From DAOMOP01 sp035444405 (GTDB taxonomy: Bacteria; Pseudomonadota; Gammaproteobacteria; Burkholderiales; Rhodocyclaceae): a stretch of DNA of 17,379 nt. Positions 15,053 through 17,379 of this stretch are shown piece by piece. Below the pieces are notes generated by a model. The model did no database searches and was not told where the DNA came from. It was given only the letters and a program-made list of their open reading frames with translations. Within the stretch, counting starts at the first letter, position 1, and each line of letters begins with the position of its first letter. The DNA lies in the NCBI GenBank assembly GCA_035444405.1, contig DAOMOP010000072.1:1-17379 (forward strand), read 5' to 3'. Made by a program: the position numbers and the translations under genes.

Positions 15053-15748
15053 ATGCAGCCATTTTTCAGCCTCTTCGTGTCGGTCGCGGTCTTCGCACTG
15101 GCAAGCATGTCCCCAGCCGTGGCGCAGCAGCCCACCGCCCCCGTCGAGGCGGCGGTCCGGCAACTGCTCGAGCGCGAGGCAGCCGGGCTGCCCGGCACCG
15201 TCGAGATCACGGTGGGCGCGATGGACCCCGGCAACCAGCTGCCGCCGTGCGAGGCACTCGAGCCGTTCCTGCCCGCGGGCATGCGCGCGTGGGGGCAGAT
15301 CAGCGTCGGGGTGCGCTGCAACGCGCCGGTCGGCTGGAGCGTCTACCTGCCGGCGCATGTGGCGGTGATGATGGATTATCTCGTGGCCGCGCGGCCGATC
15401 CGCCCGGGCCAGATACTCGGGCCGCAGGACATCGCCCGCGAACACGGAGATCTCACTGCGCAGCCGCCGAACACGCTGACGGAGCTCTCGCAGGTGGTCG
15501 GGGCACACACGCGTATTGCGGTTGCGGCCGGAAACACGCTGCGGGCCGACATGCTGCGCCTGCCACCGGTCGTGCAGCAGGGGCAGATCGTGAAAGTGGT
15601 CGGAAGCGGTCGCGGCTTCAGCGTCAGCAACGAAGGCCGCGCCCTCGGCCGCGCGGCCGACGGCGAGCAGGTACGCGTGCGGCTCGCCAACGGGCAGGTC
15701 CTCACCGGCACGGCGCGGGCAGGCGGCATCGTCGAGGTACGGTTCTAG
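15053..15748 (+). CDS. flgA: Flagellar P-ring assembly chaperone FlgA
   Basis: FlgA is a periplasmic chaperone for P-ring (FlgI) assembly. From the ATG at 15053 the product is 231 residues. It has a Sec signal peptide (1 to about 24, cleavage in PAVAQQ), an N-terminal domain with two cysteines (C66 in LPPCEAL and C89 in GVRCNAP) that could form a disulfide, and a C-terminal SAF domain from about 107 (ARPIRPGQILGPQDI). It ends in the typical VRVRLANGQVLTGTARAGGIVEVRF. The open frame extends back to 14813 with another ATG at 15002, but only 15053 directly begins the signal peptide. No strong ribosome site is visible. It is transcribed away from flgB and precedes flgM by 130 bases. Confidence 0.95.
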   Translation: MQPFFSLFVSVAVFALASMSPAVAQQPTAPVEAAVRQLLEREAAGLPGTVEITVGAMDPGNQLPPCEALEPFLPAGMRAWGQISVGVRCNAPVGWSVYLPAHVAVMMDYLVAARPIRPGQILGPQDIAREHGDLTAQPPNTLTELSQVVGAHTRIAVAAGNTLRADMLRLPPVVQQGQIVKVVGSGRGFSVSNEGRALGRAADGEQVRVRLANGQVLTGTARAGGIVEVRF

Positions 15749-15818
15749 ATACGCCACGGGCATCGAGCCGATTTCGGGCGATTCGGCAGTATTGTTGGGC
15801 TTTCGCGACGAATTGGCC

Positions 15819-15845
15819 TAAAGTTTCCGTGAGGGATGCCGTCTA
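15819..15845 (+). promoter_or_regulatory. Predicted sigma-28 (FliA) promoter for flgMN
   Basis: A perfect -35 element TAAAGTTT (15819-15826) is followed by exactly 11 bases and then GCCGTCTA (15838-15845), which keeps the GCCG half of the -10 consensus GCCGATAA (5 of 8 positions). It lies in the short flgA-flgM gap, 33 bases before the flgM start. Late, FliA-driven transcription of flgM is established in enterobacteria and Pseudomonas. Confidence 0.8.
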
Positions 15846-15878
15846 GGCAATCAGAGAACCGATGTCGGGAGCACAGCC

Positions 15879-16193
15879 GTGAAAATCGAAGGCAACAACA
15901 ACATGAAGGCGCTCGTCGGCCCGAATGCCGTCGACAATCGACCCAAGTCGCAACCGGGCACCCCGCAAGCGGGTCCGGCCGGAGAGGGCAAGGTCGAATT
16001 GTCGTCGCTGTCGGCCAGTCTGGCGAAAGCCGAGGCCGCCATTGCATCGGCCCCCGTGGTCGACCGTGCGCGGGTCGACGAAATCCGTCAGGCGATCAGT
16101 GACGGGCGCTTCAAGGTCGAGCCCGAGCGGATCGCCGACGGCCTGATCGACAGTGTGCGGCAGATGCTGGGGTCCCAGGTCGGCCGATCGTGA
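15879..16193 (+). CDS. flgM: Anti-sigma-28 factor FlgM
   Basis: FlgM binds and inhibits the flagellar sigma factor FliA until the hook is complete, when it is exported through the flagellum. The 104-residue product has the expected disordered, Gly/Pro/Asn-rich N-terminal half. The conserved C-terminal sigma-binding half contains ELSSLSASLAKAE (40-52) and DRARVDEIRQAISDGRFKV (62-80) followed by IADGLIDSV. The start is GTG at 15879, with GGGAG (15867-15871) 7 bases upstream; an internal ATG at 15903 is less likely. Its stop overlaps the flgN GTG by four bases (GTGA), so the two are translationally coupled. The upstream FliA promoter would give the usual feedback loop. Confidence 0.95.
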   Translation: MKIEGNNNMKALVGPNAVDNRPKSQPGTPQAGPAGEGKVELSSLSASLAKAEAAIASAPVVDRARVDEIRQAISDGRFKVEPERIADGLIDSVRQMLGSQVGRS

Positions 16194-16663
16194 GCAATGC
16201 CACGATCGGCCTGCGCCTGGCCCACCTGATCGAAACCGAGGCGGCCCTGATGCGCAGCTTCGCCGCCTTGCTCGGCCGCGAGGAAGCACTGCTGATCGAC
16301 GGCGAGACCGATGCGCTCGTCGCGCTGGCCGCGGAGAAGACCGAGCTCTACCATCAGCTGCAGCGCCATCACGAAGCCCGTGCCCGGCTGCTCGGGCAGG
16401 AGCGGCTCGAGCACTCCGATACCTCGATCCGCACCCTGTGCCAGGCGATGCCCGACACCTTGCGTCGCTGGGACGAGATCCTGACCCTGGCGCGCGAGGC
16501 GCAGTCGCGCAACGACATCAACGGCCGGCTGATCACCGAGCGCATGCAGCACAACCAGGCCGCCCTGTCGGTGCTGCTGTCGGCCACCCGACAGCCGCAA
16601 CTCTACGACGCCGGCGGCCTCGCCCGTCCGACCGGCCGCGGCCGCCACCTCGGCAGCGCCTGA
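16190..16663 (+). CDS. flgN: Flagellar export chaperone FlgN
   Basis: FlgN is the cytoplasmic chaperone that escorts FlgK and FlgL to the export gate. The 157-residue product is almost wholly alpha-helical in character. Its features include an early heptad-like segment (LIETEAALMRSFAALLGREEALL), the family motif EKTELYHQL (about 47-55) and the C-terminal NGRLITERMQHNQAALSVLL amphipathic helix that binds substrates. The tail is short and basic. The GTG start at 16190 overlaps the flgM stop. Sequence conservation in this family is low, so the call rests on the helical pattern, these motifs and the flgM-flgN pairing. Confidence 0.92.
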   Translation: MSNATIGLRLAHLIETEAALMRSFAALLGREEALLIDGETDALVALAAEKTELYHQLQRHHEARARLLGQERLEHSDTSIRTLCQAMPDTLRRWDEILTLAREAQSRNDINGRLITERMQHNQAALSVLLSATRQPQLYDAGGLARPTGRGRHLGSA

Positions 16664-16713
16664 GCGCGATACCCGTTCGGCCCCTCTACGGAGCCGCGCC
16701 CGACTTGAGCGTT

Positions 16714-16731
16714 CGGGGATGCCAGTCCCCG
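16714..16731 (+). terminator. Possible terminator hairpin after flgMN
   Basis: CGGGGA (16714-16719) and TCCCCG (16726-16731) form a 6-bp GC-rich stem with a 6-base loop. An outer GAG/CTC pairing is possible with a bulge. It is followed by CTCTTGC rather than a T-run, so it is a weak intrinsic terminator candidate. It lies 51 bases after the flgN stop and 62 bases before parE, where a transcription boundary is expected. Confidence 0.4.
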
Positions 16732-16793
16732 CTCTTGCAGGTATCCTTGTGCCCCTCCGGCCAAGGCCGACCGAAGACCACGCTCCCACATCC

Positions 16794-17379
16794 ATGACAG
16801 GCAAGCAATACGACGAAGCATCCTTCCGCGTGCTGAAGGGCCTCGAGCCGGTGCGCGAGCGCCCGGGCATGTACACGCGCACCGACTCGCCCGCCCACAT
16901 CATCCAGGAAGTCATCGACAACGCCGCCGACGAGGCGCTCGCCGGCTTCGCGAAGAAGATCCACGTCACGCTGCACCTGGACGGCTCGGTCACCGTCGCC
17001 GACGACGGCCGCGGCATCCCGGTGGGCCTGCACCCGCAGGAAGGCGTGCCGGTGGTGGTGCTCGCCTTCACGCGCCTGCACGCCGGTGGCAAGTTCGACA
17101 AGCGCGAGGGCAACAGCGCCTATGCGTTCTCGGGCGGCCTGCACGGCGTCGGCGTCGCAGTGACCAATGCGCTGTCGACCCGCATCGAGGTCGAGGTCAG
17201 GCGCGACGGCAAGCTGCACCGCATCGACTTCGCCGACGGCGGCGAGCGCGTCGGCGATGTGCGGATCGAAGGCGAATGCGGCCGCCAGAGCGGCACGCGC
17301 GTGCGCGTGTGGCCCGACCCGAAGTACTTCGACGCGCCGCGCGCGCCGATCCACGAGCTCGAGCGCCTGCTGCGCTCCA
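16794..17379 (+). CDS. parE: DNA topoisomerase IV subunit B (ParE), N-terminal part (3' truncated by window edge)
   Basis: ParE is the ATPase subunit of topoisomerase IV, which decatenates daughter chromosomes. The frame is open from the ATG at 16794 to the window end (195 codons), so only the GHKL ATPase domain is seen. Motifs are intact: QEVIDNAADEAL (38-49) with the catalytic base Glu39, DDGRGIP (70-76), and the ATP lid GGLHGVG (114-120). The opening LKGLEPVRERPGMYT and the text around HAGGKF and GGLHGVGVAVTNALS are closer to ParE than to GyrB as I recall the families. No strong ribosome site or promoter was seen in the 130 bases upstream. It is a housekeeping gene that marks the end of the flagellar cluster. 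Confidence 0.93.
   Translation, partial: MTGKQYDEASFRVLKGLEPVRERPGMYTRTDSPAHIIQEVIDNAADEALAGFAKKIHVTLHLDGSVTVADDGRGIPVGLHPQEGVPVVVLAFTRLHAGGKFDKREGNSAYAFSGGLHGVGVAVTNALSTRIEVEVRRDGKLHRIDFADGGERVGDVRIEGECGRQSGTRVRVWPDPKYFDAPRAPIHELERLLRS

Noticed and set aside
15767..15787. GCCGA / TCGGC pairing after flgA as a terminator
   Set aside because: The stem is only 5 bp with an 11-base loop and no T-run, and the flgM promoter follows shortly; too weak to call.
16686..17354. 222-codon minus-strand open frame over the flgN-parE gap and parE
   Set aside because: The plus strand encodes an unmistakable ParE ATPase domain; the antisense frame is a shadow.
1..17379. CRISPR arrays, insertion sequences, tRNA genes, attachment sites
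   Set aside because: Both strands are filled with collinear flagellar genes. No regularly spaced repeats, transposase-like frames, terminal inverted repeats or tRNA-like structures were noticed by eye.

Overview
The window is one dense flagellar gene cluster followed by the start of a housekeeping gene. The DNA is GC-rich, and the protein sequences and gene order (fliLMNOPQR, flgBCDEFGHIJKL, flgA, flgMN) suggest a betaproteobacterium. A member of the Rhodocyclales (Azoarcus/Thauera type) is my best guess, from general resemblance only. No mobile elements, CRISPR arrays, rRNA or tRNA genes were seen.

Layout. Positions 1-4215 (+ strand) hold the 3' end of fliL, then fliM, fliN, fliO, fliP, fliQ and fliR. 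These encode the switch complex / C-ring (FliM, FliN) and the membrane core of the flagellar type III export gate (FliO, FliP, FliQ, FliR). Positions 4237-14616 (- strand) hold, in transcription order, flgB, flgC, flgD, flgE, flgF, flgG, flgH, flgI, flgJ, flgK, flgL and a small putative lipoprotein of unknown function. This strand supplies the rod (FlgB, C, F, G), hook and hook cap (FlgE, FlgD), L and P rings (FlgH, FlgI), the rod cap/muramidase (FlgJ) and the hook-filament junction (FlgK, FlgL). The two blocks converge at about 4216-4236 with only 21 bases between them. A 436-base non-coding region (14617-15052) separates flgB from divergent flgA (P-ring chaperone), which is followed by flgM (anti-sigma-28) and flgN (FlgK/FlgL chaperone). 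parE (topoisomerase IV subunit B) starts at 16794 and runs off the window.

Regulation visible in the sequence. Two good sigma-54 (RpoN) promoter matches face flgB (14679-14695) and flgK (7097-7112). A sigma-28 (FliA) promoter with a perfect -35 octamer lies just before flgM (15819-15845). This fits a Pseudomonas/Vibrio-like hierarchy in which rod, hook and junction genes depend on RpoN plus a flagellar activator, and flgMN is transcribed late by FliA. The activator gene itself is not in the window.

Nothing here looks like a wholly new system. The least explained items are the lipoprotein gene after flgL, the structured flgG-flgF spacer with repeated TTATC/GATAA elements, and the long flgB-flgA spacer with a hairpin.
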